64,000 nt of DNA from Pseudomonas batumici (GTDB lineage: Bacteria; Pseudomonadota; Gammaproteobacteria; Pseudomonadales; Pseudomonadaceae). The notes under the pieces were generated by a model that saw only the letters and a program-made list of their open reading frames with translations, did not search any database and was not told where the DNA came from. The DNA is taken from assembly GCF_000820515.1 (NCBI RefSeq), contig NZ_JXDG01000018.1:1-64000 (forward strand), given 5' to 3'. Shown piece by piece: positions 34,158-44,166 of this stretch (the first letter of the stretch is position 1; each line of letters begins with the position of its first letter). The position numbers and the translations under genes were made by a program.

Positions 34158-35812
34158 TCCGACGTCTATTGGCGGTATTGGCCGCTTCGGCCTTCGCGCC
34201 CCTGGTCCTGGCGGCTGACGCCCTGACCGGCGAAGTGCACAAGCAACCTCTCAACGTGTCGGCCATTGCGATGTTCGTGGTGTTCGTCGGCGCAACCCTG
34301 GGCATCACCTACTGGGCTGCCAAGCACAACCGTTCGGCGGCCGACTACTATGCCGCGGGCGGCAGGATCACCGGTCTCCAGAACGGCCTGGCGATTGCCG
34401 GCGACTACATGTCGGCGGCGTCTTTCCTGGGGATTTCCGCGCTGGTCTACGCCTCGGGCTATGATGGCCTGATCTACTCCATCGGCTTCCTGGTGGGCTG
34501 GCCGATCATTCTGTTCCTGATCGCCGAGCGCCTGCGCAACCTGGGCAAGTACACCTTTGCCGACGTCGCCTCCTATCGCCTCGGGCAAACCCAGATCCGC
34601 TCGCTGTCGGCCTGCGGTTCGCTGGTGGTGGTGGCGTTCTACCTGATCGCCCAGATGGTCGGCGCCGGCAAGCTGATCCAGTTGCTGTTTGGCCTGGACT
34701 ACTACGTGGCCGTGATCCTGGTGGGGGTCCTGATGTGCCTCTATGTGCTGTTCGGCGGCATGCTGGCCACCACCTGGGTGCAGATCATCAAGGCGGTGTT
34801 GTTGCTGTCCGGTGCTTCATTCATGGCGCTGATGGTGATGAAGCACGTCAACTTCGACTTCAACACGCTGTTTGCCGAAGCGATCAAGGTTCACCCCAAG
34901 GGCGAGGCGATCATGAGTCCCGGTGGCCTGGTCAAGGATCCGGTCTCGGCCTTCTCCCTGGGCCTGGCGTTGATGTTCGGCACCGCCGGCCTGCCGCACA
35001 TCCTGATGCGCTTCTTCACCGTGAGCGATGCCAAGGAAGCGCGCAAGAGTGTGTTGTACGCCACCGGTTTCATCGGCTACTTCTATATCCTGACCTTTAT
35101 CATCGGTTTTGGCGCGATCCTGCTGGTGAGCACCAATCCGGCGTTCAAGGATGCCGCGGGCGCGTTGCTCGGCGGTAACAACATGGCGGCGGTGCACCTG
35201 GCCAACGCAGTGGGCGGCAATGTCTTCCTCGGTTTTATCTCGGCCGTGGCCTTTGCCACCATCCTGGCGGTGGTTTCCGGTCTGACCCTGGCCGGGGCTT
35301 CGGCGGTGTCCCATGACCTGTATGCCAACGTGATCAGGAGGGGCAAGGCCAACGAAAAGGATGAGATCCGCGTCTCGAAGATCACCACCATCCTCCTCGG
35401 CGTGCTGGCGATCGTCCTGGGCATCCTGTTCGAAAGCCAGAACATCGCGTTCATGGTCGGCCTGGCGTTCTCCATTGCCGCCAGCTGCAACTTCCCGGTG
35501 CTGCTGCTTTCCATGTACTGGAAGAAGTTGACCACCCGCGGCGCGATGATTGGCGGTTGGATGGGGTTGGTCAGTGCGGTGGGCCTGATGATCCTCGGCC
35601 CGACCATCTGGGTGCAGATCATGCATCATGAGAAGGCCATTTTCCCGTATGAGTATCCGGCGCTGTTCTCGATGGCCATTGCCTTCGTCGGGATCTGGTT
35701 CTTCTCCATCACCGACAAGTCGACGGCGGCCGAGAATGAGCGGGCGCTGTTCTTCCCGCAGTTCGTGCGTTCGCAGACGGGCCTGGGGGCGAGCGGGGCG
35801 GTTTCCCACTAA
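34154..35812 (+). CDS. actP: Acetate/glycolate cation symporter ActP
   Basis: 552 residues from the ATG at 34154 (AAGGAGG ribosome-binding site, 4-bp overlap with yjcH). It starts with a signal-like helix and has about 13 membrane segments of the sodium:solute symporter family. Visible signatures include [42 protein letters not shown] and the [36 protein letters not shown] stretch. It imports acetate and related short monocarboxylates, linking naturally to the TCA-cycle genes further right. Confidence 0.95.
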   Translation: MIRRLLAVLAASAFAPLVLAADALTGEVHKQPLNVSAIAMFVVFVGATLGITYWAAKHNRSAADYYAAGGRITGLQNGLAIAGDYMSAASFLGISALVYASGYDGLIYSIGFLVGWPIILFLIAERLRNLGKYTFADVASYRLGQTQIRSLSACGSLVVVAFYLIAQMVGAGKLIQLLFGLDYYVAVILVGVLMCLYVLFGGMLATTWVQIIKAVLLLSGASFMALMVMKHVNFDFNTLFAEAIKVHPKGEAIMSPGGLVKDPVSAFSLGLALMFGTAGLPHILMRFFTVSDAKEARKSVLYATGFIGYFYILTFIIGFGAILLVSTNPAFKDAAGALLGGNNMAAVHLANAVGGNVFLGFISAVAFATILAVVSGLTLAGASAVSHDLYANVIRRGKANEKDEIRVSKITTILLGVLAIVLGILFESQNIAFMVGLAFSIAASCNFPVLLLSMYWKKLTTRGAMIGGWMGLVSAVGLMILGPTIWVQIMHHEKAIFPYEYPALFSMAIAFVGIWFFSITDKSTAAENERALFFPQFVRSQTGLGASGAVSH

Positions 35813-35841
35813 GGGTTGTCCATATAAGCTGCGCTGAAACG

Positions 35842-35873
35842 AAATGCCCCGGTCGAGAGACCGGGGCATTTTT
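35842..35873 (+). terminator. Terminator after actP
   Basis: AAATGCCCCGGTC and GACCGGGGCATTT pair perfectly around GAGA and run into Ts, 30 bp past the actP stop. Confidence 0.93.
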
Positions 35874-35932
35874 ATTAGGCTGTCGCGCACTGTAATGCAG
35901 GTGTCTAGCAGATTGCCTTTGGGCGACGCGGA

Positions 35933-36023
35933 CCTGTAGGAGCCGGCTTGCTGGCGATAGGTGCGACGCGGTGCATCAGGTGCACCGCGTTATCGTTCAT
36001 CGCCAGCAAGCCGGCTCCTACAG
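35933..36023. repeat. REP pair (REPIN), spacer family 1 with changed stem
   Basis: Arms CCTGTAGGAGCCGGCTTGCT and CCAGCAAGCCGGCTCCTACAG enclose a 10-bp inner stem ACGCGGTGCA / TGCACCGCGT with loop TCAGG (35966-35990). The loop matches the copies at 15440 and 22602 but two stem pairs differ in a compensating way. It fills most of the 303-bp gap between actP and gltA; no gene is present there. Confidence 0.9.
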
Positions 36024-36054
36024 ATTTGTGTCGTTTGCAGGTTCTCCAGAAACA

Positions 36055-36082
36055 GAAACGGCCTCTATCGAGAGGCCGTTTC
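36055..36082 (-). terminator. Terminator of gltA
   Basis: GAAACGGCCTCT and AGAGGCCGTTTC form a perfect 12-bp stem around a 4-base loop, 33 bp past the gltA stop. The downstream T tract on the - strand is broken by G and C. Confidence 0.75.
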
Positions 36083-36115
36083 AGTTGCAGCTAAGGTGTT
36101 ACCGCGAGGCAAACC

Positions 36116-37405
36116 TTACTTGCGGTCTTCCAGCTTGGTGATGTCGCGGGACTCGTAGCCGGTGTACAGCTGGCGCGGACGGCCGATCTTGTACGGGCTG
36201 GAGAGCATTTCCTTCCAGTGGGAGATCCAGCCCACGGTCCGCGCCAGGGCGAAGATCACGGTGAACATGCTGGTTGGAATGCCGATCGCCTTGAGAATGA
36301 TCCCCGAGTAGAAGTCGACGTTCGGGTACAGCGAGCGCTCGATGAAGTACGGATCGGTCAGGGCGATCTCTTCGAGACGCATGGCCAGTTCCAGCTGCGG
36401 ATCGTTTTTGATGCCCAGCTCTTTCAGCACTTCGTCGCAGGTCTGCTTCATCACGGTGGCGCGTGGGTCGCGGTTCTTGTAGACCCGGTGACCGAAGCCC
36501 ATCAACTTGAACGGATCGTTCTTGTCCTTGGCCTTGGCGATGAACTTATCGATGTTCGAGACATCGCCGATTTCATCGAGCATGGTCAATACCGCTTCGT
36601 TCGCACCGCCGTGGGCAGGGCCCCAGAGCGCGGCGATACCGGCGGCGATACAGGCGAACGGGTTGGCACCCGAGGAGCCCGCCAGGCGCACGGTGGAGGT
36701 CGAAGCGTTCTGCTCGTGGTCGGCATGGAGGATGAAGATCCGGTCCATGGCCTTGGCGAGCACCGGGCTGATCGGTTTGATCTCGCACGGGGTGTTGAAC
36801 ATCATGTGCAGGAAGTTTTCCGCGTACGACAGGTCGTTGCGCGGGTACATCATGGGTTGGCCCATGGAGTACTTGTACACCATCGCGGCCAGGGTCGGCA
36901 TCTTGGCGACCAGGCGAATGGCGGAAATCTCGCGGTGCTGGGCGTTATTGATGTCCAGCGAGTCGTGGTAGAAGGCCGACAGGGCGCCGACTACGCCGCA
37001 CATGACGGCCATCGGGTGGGCGTCGCGACGGAAGCCGTTGAAGAAGCTCTTCAACTGCTCGTGCACCATGGTGTGGTTCTTCACGGTGCTGACGAACTGG
37101 GCTTTCTGTTCTGCGGTCGGCAGTTCGCCGTTGAGCAGCAGGTAGCAGGTTTCCAGGTAGTCCGATTTCTCGGCGAGTTGCTCGATCGGGTAGCCGCGGT
37201 GCAGCAGGATGCCGTTATCGCCGTCGATATAGGTAATCTTCGACTCGCAGGAAGCGGTCGACATGAAGCCAGGGTCGAATGTGAACCGGCCCGTGGCCGT
37301 CAGGCCCCGCACGTCGATTACATCGGGACCAACGGTGCCGGTTAAAATGGGCAGCTCGACGGGGGCTGCGCCCTCGATGATCAACTGCGCTTTTTTGTCA
37401 GCCAT
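36116..37405 (-). CDS. gltA: Citrate synthase (type II, hexameric)
   Basis: 429 residues with an AGGAGG ribosome-binding site. It condenses acetyl-CoA and oxaloacetate in the first step of the TCA cycle. The catalytic residues are visible in [11 protein letters not shown] (His near 267), [14 protein letters not shown] (His near 308) and the FYSGII region with its preceding aspartate (NVDFYSG, near 365). Length and the N-terminal strand region match NADH-sensitive gram-negative type II enzymes. It is divergent from sdhCDAB, sharing the 364-bp gap that holds a sigma-70 promoter for each side. Confidence 0.97.
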   Translation of the reverse strand: MADKKAQLIIEGAAPVELPILTGTVGPDVIDVRGLTATGRFTFDPGFMSTASCESKITYIDGDNGILLHRGYPIEQLAEKSDYLETCYLLLNGELPTAEQKAQFVSTVKNHTMVHEQLKSFFNGFRRDAHPMAVMCGVVGALSAFYHDSLDINNAQHREISAIRLVAKMPTLAAMVYKYSMGQPMMYPRNDLSYAENFLHMMFNTPCEIKPISPVLAKAMDRIFILHADHEQNASTSTVRLAGSSGANPFACIAAGIAALWGPAHGGANEAVLTMLDEIGDVSNIDKFIAKAKDKNDPFKLMGFGHRVYKNRDPRATVMKQTCDEVLKELGIKNDPQLELAMRLEEIALTDPYFIERSLYPNVDFYSGIILKAIGIPTSMFTVIFALARTVGWISHWKEMLSSPYKIGRPRQLYTGYESRDITKLEDRK

Positions 37406-37463
37406 GTGGCCTCCTATTTATGCTTGAAATCATCAGACAGGCCCCCCACGCAGGGCCCGCACC

Positions 37464-37491
37464 ACTATAGTGAGATAAATTCGAATGTCAA
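37464..37491 (-). promoter_or_regulatory. Sigma-70 promoter for gltA
   Basis: On the - strand, a perfect -35 TTGACA and -10 TATAGT are 16 bp apart. The -10 ends 58 bp before the gltA ATG. Confidence 0.85.
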
Positions 37492-37605
37492 TTTGCCAAA
37501 AGTCTTGTTGTAGGCGGCTTCGGGCGGAGCTTTTCCTCGAAATTGACGGCTATTTACGCCTTTTATCCCGCTAACGCAATGCACCATTAGGGGTAGTCCT
37601 TTGCG

Positions 37606-37634
37606 TTGTCATTAGTAGCCTAACTGTCTATACT
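37606..37634 (+). promoter_or_regulatory. Sigma-70 promoter for sdhC
   Basis: TTGTCA and TATACT are separated by exactly 17 bp. The start site would fall near 37641, giving a leader of about 130 bases before sdhC. Confidence 0.8.
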
Positions 37635-37755
37635 CGGCAGCCGACCGCCAGAGGCTTTTGGGCCTGTTTTCATTGGGGGTCGTCACTCCCTGGGTGGTGG
37701 GTACCTGACCAGTGCACTTGCCCAACAACTTTGCCCTGATCGTTAGGGCTCATCA

Positions 37756-37773
37756 GTGAAAAAAAAGCCGTGA
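37756..37773 (+). other. Five-codon leader frame overlapping sdhC start
   Basis: A GTG at 37756 with AGGG 7 bases upstream opens a frame of five codons (V-K-K-K-P) containing eight consecutive As. Its TGA stop overlaps the sdhC GTG start (GTGA). The ribosome-binding site is spaced for this GTG, not for the sdhC GTG 14 bases later. It may be a coupled leader peptide, or the original sdhC start put out of frame by a change in the A run. Confidence 0.4.
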
Positions 37774-38144
37774 AAAGCCAACGACCTGTAAACCTAGACC
37801 TAAGGACCATCAAACTCCCAGTCACTGCTTACACGTCCATTCTTCACCGTATTTCCGGTGTCATCCTCTTTGTCAGCCTGGCCATCATGCTTTACGCATT
37901 GGACAAGTCGCTGAGCTCCGAGGAAGGCTTCGGTCAGGTGAAAGCGTGTCTGACCAGTCCGCTAGCCAAGCTAGTGATTTGGGGCATCCTGTCCGCCTTG
38001 CTGTATCACCTGGTTGCCGGCGTGCGCCATCTGATCATGGACATGGGCATCGGTGAGACGCTGGAAGGCGGCAAGCTGGGCTCGAAAATCGTTATCGCCG
38101 TTTCCGTGGTGATCATCGTGCTGGCAGGAGTCTGGATATGGTAA
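37770..38144 (+). CDS. sdhC: Succinate dehydrogenase cytochrome b556 subunit
   Basis: 124 residues starting at GTG. Three membrane helices are visible (about 30-50, 68-88, 103-123), with the SHR-type quinone/haem region TAYTSILHRISGVILF and the haem-ligand histidine in YHLVAGVRHLIMD. It anchors SdhAB to the membrane and passes electrons to ubiquinone. It overlaps sdhD by 7 bp. No ribosome-binding site is well placed for this start; see the leader frame just upstream. Confidence 0.92.
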   Translation: MKSQRPVNLDLRTIKLPVTAYTSILHRISGVILFVSLAIMLYALDKSLSSEEGFGQVKACLTSPLAKLVIWGILSALLYHLVAGVRHLIMDMGIGETLEGGKLGSKIVIAVSVVIIVLAGVWIW

Positions 38145-38506
38145 CCAACGTCACAAACCTCTCGCGCTCGGGCCTCTATGACTGGATGGCACAGCGCGTG
38201 TCGGCGGTCGTTCTCGCGGCTTACTTCATTTTCCTGATCGGATACGTCATTGCGAATCCGGGCCTGGGCTATGCCCAGTGGCACGGGCTGTTCGCCCACA
38301 GCGGGATGCGCATCTTCAGTCTGTTGGCCCTGGTGGCCCTGGGCGCTCACGCCTGGGTCGGCATGTGGACCATCGCGACCGACTACCTGACGCCGATGGC
38401 GTTCGGCAAGTCCGCGACTGTCGTGCGTTTCCTTTTCCAGGTGGTATGCGGCGTTGCGATGTTCGCGTACTTCGTCTGGGGTGTGCAGATTCTCTGGGGT
38501 ATCTGA
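38138..38506 (+). CDS. sdhD: Succinate dehydrogenase membrane anchor subunit
   Basis: 122 residues with an AGGAG site inside the end of sdhC. It has three membrane helices; SGLYDWMAQRVSAVVLAAYF is the quinone-site region and ALGAHAWVGMWTIATDYL contains the second haem-ligand histidine. It completes the membrane part of complex II. Confidence 0.95.
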   Translation: MVTNVTNLSRSGLYDWMAQRVSAVVLAAYFIFLIGYVIANPGLGYAQWHGLFAHSGMRIFSLLALVALGAHAWVGMWTIATDYLTPMAFGKSATVVRFLFQVVCGVAMFAYFVWGVQILWGI

Positions 38507-38509
38507 TTC

Positions 38510-40282
38510 ATGGCTAACATTCCAACGATTTCTTTCGACGCCATCATCATTGGCGGCGGCGGTGCCGGCATGCGTGCCGCGCTGCAACTGGCCCAGGGCG
38601 GTCACAAGACGGCGGTGATCACCAAGGTGTTCCCGACCCGTTCGCACACCGTATCGGCCCAGGGCGGCATCACCTGCGCCATCGCGTCCGCCGACCCGAA
38701 CGACGACTGGCGCTGGCACATGTACGATACCGTCAAGGGTTCCGACTACATCGGTGACCAGGACGCTATCGAATACATGTGTCAGGAAGGCCCGGCTGCG
38801 GTCTTCGAACTGGACCACATGGGTCTGCCGTTTTCCCGTACCGAAACCGGTCGCATCTACCAGCGTCCGTTCGGCGGCCAGTCCAAGGACTTCGGCAAGG
38901 GCGGCCAGGCGGCACGTACCTGCGCGGCTTCCGACCGTACCGGTCACGCCCTGCTGCACACCCTCTATCAGGGCAACCTGAAGGCGGGCACCACCTTCCT
39001 GAACGAGTACTACGCGGTTGACCTGGTGAAGAACCAGGACGGCGCATTCGTCGGTGTGATCGCGATCTGCATCGAAACCGGTGAAACTTCCTACATCCGT
39101 GCCAACGCCACCGTACTGGCGACCGGCGGTGCAGGTCGTATCTACTCGTCCACCACCAACGCCCTGATCAACACCGGTGACGGCGTCGGCATGGCCTTGC
39201 GTGCCGGCGTACCGGTGCAAGACATCGAAATGTGGCAGTTCCACCCGACCGGCATCGCCGGCGCCGGTGTACTGGTCACCGAAGGTTGCCGCGGTGAAGG
39301 CGGTTACCTGATCAACAAGCACGGCGAGCGTTTCATGGAGCGTTATGCTCCGAACGCCAAGGACCTGGCCGGCCGCGACGTGGTTGCCCGTTCCATGGTC
39401 AAGGAAATCATCGCCGGCAACGGCTGTGGCCCGAACGGCGACCACGTGCTGCTCAAGCTCGACCACCTCGGCGAGGAAGTGCTGCACAGCCGCCTGCCAG
39501 GCATCTGCGAACTGTCCAAGACCTTCGCCCACGTCGATCCGGTGGTTGCTCCGGTTCCGGTGGTTCCAACTTGCCACTACATGATGGGCGGCGTTGCCAC
39601 CAACATCCATGGTCAGGCGATCACCCAGGACGCCAACGGCGTCGACACCATCATTCCTGGCCTGTTCGCGGTCGGTGAAGTGGCGTGCGTATCGGTTCAC
39701 GGTGCCAACCGCCTGGGCGGCAACTCGCTGCTCGACCTGGTGGTCTTCGGCCGTGCGGCCGGCCTGCACCTGGAAAAGGCGCTGTCCGAAGGTATCGAAT
39801 ACCGCAACGCCAGCGACACCGACATCGATGTGGCGCTGAACCGTCTGGCCAAGCTCAACGAGCGCACCGACGGCGAAGACGTCGCCACCCTGCGCCGCGA
39901 GCTGCAAAGCTGCATGCAGAACTACTTCGGTGTATTCCGTACCGGCGAATACATGCAGAAGGGTATCGCCCAGTTGGCTGGCCTGCGCGAGCGTATCGCC
40001 AACGTCAAGATCAACGACAAGTCCCAGGCCTTCAATACCGCGCGTATCGAAGCCCTCGAGCTGCAAAACCTGCTGGAAGTGGCGGAAGCCACCGCGATTG
40101 CTGCCGAGCATCGCAAAGAGTCCCGCGGTGCTCACGCCCGTGAAGACTTTGAAGAGCGCGACGACGAAAACTGGCTGTGCCATACCCTGTACTTCCCGGG
40201 TGAGAAGCGTGTGACCAAGCGTGCCGTTAACTTCTCGCCGAAGACCGTTCCGACTTTCGAACCAAAAGTCCGGACTTACTAA
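38510..40282 (+). CDS. sdhA: Succinate dehydrogenase flavoprotein subunit
   Basis: 590 residues. The FAD-binding [14 protein letters not shown] is near residue 12, covalent FAD attachment His sits in [12 protein letters not shown], and the catalytic segments [21 protein letters not shown] and RELQSCMQ are intact. It oxidises succinate to fumarate. It starts 3 bp after sdhD. Confidence 0.98.
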   Translation: MANIPTISFDAIIIGGGGAGMRAALQLAQGGHKTAVITKVFPTRSHTVSAQGGITCAIASADPNDDWRWHMYDTVKGSDYIGDQDAIEYMCQEGPAAVFELDHMGLPFSRTETGRIYQRPFGGQSKDFGKGGQAARTCAASDRTGHALLHTLYQGNLKAGTTFLNEYYAVDLVKNQDGAFVGVIAICIETGETSYIRANATVLATGGAGRIYSSTTNALINTGDGVGMALRAGVPVQDIEMWQFHPTGIAGAGVLVTEGCRGEGGYLINKHGERFMERYAPNAKDLAGRDVVARSMVKEIIAGNGCGPNGDHVLLKLDHLGEEVLHSRLPGICELSKTFAHVDPVVAPVPVVPTCHYMMGGVATNIHGQAITQDANGVDTIIPGLFAVGEVACVSVHGANRLGGNSLLDLVVFGRAAGLHLEKALSEGIEYRNASDTDIDVALNRLAKLNERTDGEDVATLRRELQSCMQNYFGVFRTGEYMQKGIAQLAGLRERIANVKINDKSQAFNTARIEALELQNLLEVAEATAIAAEHRKESRGAHAREDFEERDDENWLCHTLYFPGEKRVTKRAVNFSPKTVPTFEPKVRTY

Positions 40283-40294
40283 GGGGTAATCGAT

Positions 40295-40999
40295 ATGTTG
40301 CAAGTCGAAGTTTATCGTTACAACCCTGACACCGATTCCGCGCCGAAAACCCAGGTTTTCCAGGTCGACACCGGTGGCAAGGACTTGATGGTGCTGGACG
40401 TACTGGCCCTGATCAAAGAGCAGGACGAAGGTTTCTCCTATCGTCGCTCCTGCCGTGAAGGCGTGTGCGGTTCCGATGGCATGAACATCAACGGCAAGAA
40501 CGGCCTGGCGTGCATCACGCCGCTGTCCTCGGTGGTCAAGGGCAACAAGCTGGTGGTGCGTCCGCTGCCAGGTTTGCCGGTGATCCGTGACTTGGTCGTC
40601 GATATGAGCATCTTCTACAAGCAATACGAGAAGGTGAAGCCATTCCTGCAGAACGACACGCCGGCCCCGGCCATCGAGCGTCTGCAGTCTCCGGAAGAGC
40701 GCGAGAAGCTGGACGGTCTGTACGAGTGCATCCTGTGCGCGTGCTGCTCGACCTCCTGCCCGTCCTTCTGGTGGAACCCGGACAAGTTCCTGGGCCCGGC
40801 CGCCCTGCTGCAAGCGTACCGCTTCCTGGCAGACAGCCGCGACACCAAGACCAGCGAGCGTCTGGCTTCGCTGGATGACCCGTTCAGCGTCTTCCGCTGC
40901 CGCGGGATCATGAACTGCGTCAACGTATGTCCGAAGGGCCTCAATCCGACCAAGGCCATCGGTCACATCCGTAACATGCTGCTGCAAAGCGGCGTGTGA
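40295..40999 (+). CDS. sdhB: Succinate dehydrogenase iron-sulfur subunit
   Basis: 234 residues with an AAGGGG ribosome-binding site. The [2Fe-2S] cysteines lie in SCREGVCGSDGMNINGKNGLAC, and the [4Fe-4S]/[3Fe-4S] cysteines in CILCACCSTSCPS and CRGIMNCVNVCPKGLNP. It carries electrons from the flavin to the quinone site. The last sdh gene; 293 bp separate it from sucA. Confidence 0.98.
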   Translation: MLQVEVYRYNPDTDSAPKTQVFQVDTGGKDLMVLDVLALIKEQDEGFSYRRSCREGVCGSDGMNINGKNGLACITPLSSVVKGNKLVVRPLPGLPVIRDLVVDMSIFYKQYEKVKPFLQNDTPAPAIERLQSPEEREKLDGLYECILCACCSTSCPSFWWNPDKFLGPAALLQAYRFLADSRDTKTSERLASLDDPFSVFRCRGIMNCVNVCPKGLNPTKAIGHIRNMLLQSGV

Positions 41000-41073
41000 T
41001 TCAGCGGCTGTAACCCGGCTGCTGTAAATCGGTTGTTGTAAAAAGTGGCACCGCTGTAACCGTAGAAAGGCCA

Positions 41074-41288
41074 GGGCGTGGGCTTCAACCCGCGCCCCGG
41101 CTATAACCAGAGCAACGGCTCATAAAGCTGTGGCTCTTATTTTTGAAGAAATGAGACCAGCAGGGGCATCCGGGCCGGTACCCGGACTATCAGCGTGATC
41201 CCAAGTGGCTTGTTTTTGTCGCTGCATTCGGACTTCTGCAAGCTTGCGCGGTGTTTTCGCCGATGGTGTCCCCTAACCGAGGGTGACC
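41074..41288 (+). ncRNA. Structured sucA leader (candidate sucA-II motif)
   Basis: The sdhB-sucA gap carries three hairpins: 41074-41097 (9-bp stem GGGCGTGGG/CCCGCGCCC with one wobble), 41169-41186 (TCCGGG/CCCGGA) and an imperfect one at 41265-41288. The last pairs CCCT with the AGGG of the sucA ribosome-binding site. A conserved RNA called sucA-II is described upstream of sucA in Pseudomonadales; I assign this leader to it by position and structure, without a model search. Confidence 0.5.
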
Positions 41289-41292
41289 AAGC

Positions 41293-44124
41293 ATGCAAGA
41301 AAGCGTGATGCAGCGCATGTGGAATAGCGGCTATCTTTCAGGTGGTAACGCTGCCTATGTGGAAGAGCTCTACGAGCTCTACCTGCACGACCCTAACGCT
41401 GTGCCAGAAGAGTGGCGCACCAAATTCCAGACGTTGCCCGCTGACGGCAACGCTGCCACTGATGTTTCGCACTCGACAATCCGCGATCATTTCGTCTTGC
41501 TGGCAAAGAACCAGCGCCGCGCCCAACCGGTTTCCGCCGGCAGCGTGAGCAGTGAGCACGAAAAGAAGCAGGTTGAAGTGCTGCGATTGATCCAGGCCTA
41601 CAGGATGCGTGGCCACCAGGCAGCCCAGCTCGACCCGCTGGGACTGTGGCAGCGTCCTGCACCCGCAGACCTGTCGATCAATCATTACGGCTTGACCAAT
41701 GCCGATCTTGATACGACCTTCCGTGCCGGCGACCTGTTCATCGGCAAGGAGGAAGCGAGCCTACGCGAAATTCACGAAGCGTTGCAGCAGACATATTGCC
41801 GCACCATCGGCGCTGAATTCACGCACATCGTCGACTCCGAGCAGCGCCACTGGTTCCAGCAGCGCCTGGAAAGCGTGCGCGGCCGTCCGACCTTCTCCGC
41901 GGACATCAAGAGCCACCTGCTCGAGCGCGTCACCGCCGCCGAAGGCCTGGAAAAATACCTGGGCACCAAGTACCCGGGCACCAAGCGTTTCGGCCTGGAA
42001 GGTGGCGAGAGCCTGATCCCGATGCTGGACGAGATGATCCAGCGTTCCGGCTCCTACGGCACCAAGGAAATCGTCATCGGCATGGCCCACCGTGGTCGCC
42101 TGAACGTGCTGGTCAACACCTTCGGCAAGAACCCGCGTGAGCTGTTCGACGAGTTCGAAGGCAAGAAGAAGGTCGAGCTGGGTTCCGGTGACGTGAAATA
42201 CCACCAGGGCTTCTCGTCCAACGTGATGACCACCGGCGGTGAAGTCCACCTGGCCATGGCGTTCAACCCATCCCACCTGGAAATCGTTTCCCCGGTGGTC
42301 GAGGGTTCGGTACGTGCCCGCCAGGACCGTCGCAACGATGCCAGCGGTGACAAGGTTCTGCCGATTTCCCTCCACGGTGACGCGGCATTTGCCGGTCAGG
42401 GCGTGGTCATGGAAACCTTCCAGATGTCGCAGACCCGCGGCTTCAAGACGGGCGGCACGATCCACATCGTGATCAACAACCAGGTCGGTTTCACCATCAG
42501 CAACCCGCTGGACTCGCGTTCCACCGAGTACGCCACCGACGTCGCGAAAATGATCCAGGCGCCGATCCTCCATGTGAATGGTGATGATCCGGAAGCCGTG
42601 CTGTTCGTGACCCAGCTGGCGGTCGACTACCGCATGCAGTACAAGCGCGACGTGGTGATCGACCTGGTCTGCTACCGTCGTCGTGGCCACAACGAAGCCG
42701 ACGAACCTAGCGGTACCCAGCCGCTGATGTATCAGCAGATCACCAAGCAGCGCACCACTCGTGAGCTGTATGCCGAGCGCCTGGTCCAGGCCAAGGTGCT
42801 GGATGACGCGCGGGTTCAGGCGAAGGTCGATGAATACCGCAGCGCCCTGGACAACGGTCTGCACGTGGTGAAGAGCCTGGTCAAGGAACCGAACAAGGAG
42901 TTGTTCGTCGACTGGCGCCCATACCTGGGTCACGCGTGGACCGCACGTCATGACACCCGCTTCGACCTGAAGACCCTGCAGGAACTGTCCGCCAAGCTGC
43001 TGGAGATCCCGGAAGGCTTCGTGGTCCAGCGTCAGGTCGCGAAGATCTACGAAGACCGTCAGAAGATGCAAGCCGGCGGCCTGCCGATCAACTGGGGTTA
43101 CGCCGAAACCATGGCGTACGCGACCCTGGCGTTCGAAGGTCACCCGATTCGCATGACCGGCCAGGACATCGGCCGCGGTACGTTCTCGCACCGTCATGCC
43201 GTGCTGCACAACCAGAAGGATGCAAGCACCTACATTCCGCTGCAGAACCTGTACGAAGGTCAGCCACGCTTCGACCTGTATGACTCGTTCCTGTCGGAAG
43301 AAGCGGTACTGGCATTCGAATACGGTTACTCGACCACCACGCCGAATGCGCTGGTGATCTGGGAAGCCCAGTTCGGCGACTTCGCCAACGGTGCCCAGGT
43401 GGTTGTCGACCAGTTCATCACCAGTGGCGAGCACAAGTGGGGTCGTCTGTGCGGCCTGACCATGCTGCTGCCGCACGGTTATGAAGGTCAGGGTCCGGAG
43501 CACTCCTCGGCCCGTCTGGAACGCTACCTGCAGTTGTGCGCCGAGCACAACGTCCAGGTCTGCGTACCGACTACCCCGGCACAGATCTACCACTTGCTGC
43601 GTCGCCAGGTCATCCGTCCGCTGCGCAAGCCGCTGATCGTGCTGACGCCGAAGTCGCTGCTGCGTCACAAACTGGCTATTTCCACGCTGGAAGATCTGGC
43701 CGAAGGTTCGTTCCAGACCGTTATCCCGGAAATCGACGCCCTGGATCCGAAAAAGGTCCAGCGCCTGATTCTGTGCAGCGGCAAGGTCTACTACGACCTG
43801 CTGGAAAAACGCCGTGCCGAAGAGCGTGACGACATCGCCATCGTGCGTATCGAGCAACTGTATCCGTTCCCTGAAGACGACCTGATCGAAGTCCTGGCAC
43901 CGTACAAGCACCTCAAGCACATCGTCTGGTGTCAGGAAGAGCCGATGAACCAGGGCGCCTGGTACAGCAGCCAGCATCACATGCGTCGTATCGTTGCGGG
44001 TCACAACAAGTCGCTGGTACTTGAGTACGCCGGCCGTGAGGCCTCTGCCGCACCGGCTTGTGGTTATGCATCGATGCACGCTGAGCAGCAGGAAAAACTG
44101 CTGCAAGATGCTTTTACTGTTTAA
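41293..44124 (+). CDS. sucA: 2-oxoglutarate dehydrogenase E1 component
   Basis: 943 residues, the usual length. It decarboxylates 2-oxoglutarate with thiamine diphosphate and passes the succinyl group to the lipoyl of SucB. The N-terminal YVEELYELYLHDPNAVPEEW binds the E2 core. The catalytic-site region GMAHRGRLNVL and the ThDP/Mg segments (HGDAAFAGQGVVMET, NNQVGFT) are intact. The ATG is preceded by GAGGGTGA. Confidence 0.98.
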   Translation: MQESVMQRMWNSGYLSGGNAAYVEELYELYLHDPNAVPEEWRTKFQTLPADGNAATDVSHSTIRDHFVLLAKNQRRAQPVSAGSVSSEHEKKQVEVLRLIQAYRMRGHQAAQLDPLGLWQRPAPADLSINHYGLTNADLDTTFRAGDLFIGKEEASLREIHEALQQTYCRTIGAEFTHIVDSEQRHWFQQRLESVRGRPTFSADIKSHLLERVTAAEGLEKYLGTKYPGTKRFGLEGGESLIPMLDEMIQRSGSYGTKEIVIGMAHRGRLNVLVNTFGKNPRELFDEFEGKKKVELGSGDVKYHQGFSSNVMTTGGEVHLAMAFNPSHLEIVSPVVEGSVRARQDRRNDASGDKVLPISLHGDAAFAGQGVVMETFQMSQTRGFKTGGTIHIVINNQVGFTISNPLDSRSTEYATDVAKMIQAPILHVNGDDPEAVLFVTQLAVDYRMQYKRDVVIDLVCYRRRGHNEADEPSGTQPLMYQQITKQRTTRELYAERLVQAKVLDDARVQAKVDEYRSALDNGLHVVKSLVKEPNKELFVDWRPYLGHAWTARHDTRFDLKTLQELSAKLLEIPEGFVVQRQVAKIYEDRQKMQAGGLPINWGYAETMAYATLAFEGHPIRMTGQDIGRGTFSHRHAVLHNQKDASTYIPLQNLYEGQPRFDLYDSFLSEEAVLAFEYGYSTTTPNALVIWEAQFGDFANGAQVVVDQFITSGEHKWGRLCGLTMLLPHGYEGQGPEHSSARLERYLQLCAEHNVQVCVPTTPAQIYHLLRRQVIRPLRKPLIVLTPKSLLRHKLAISTLEDLAEGSFQTVIPEIDALDPKKVQRLILCSGKVYYDLLEKRRAEERDDIAIVRIEQLYPFPEDDLIEVLAPYKHLKHIVWCQEEPMNQGAWYSSQHHMRRIVAGHNKSLVLEYAGREASAAPACGYASMHAEQQEKLLQDAFTV

Positions 44125-44166
44125 CGCCTTCGCGCACCTGAAACCGAATTTAAGGAACCACAGATA

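Noticed and set aside
38006..40987. 993-codon - strand frame opposite sdhCDAB
   Set aside because: It is antisense to certain sdh genes and exists because of their codon bias; composition is unlike a real protein.
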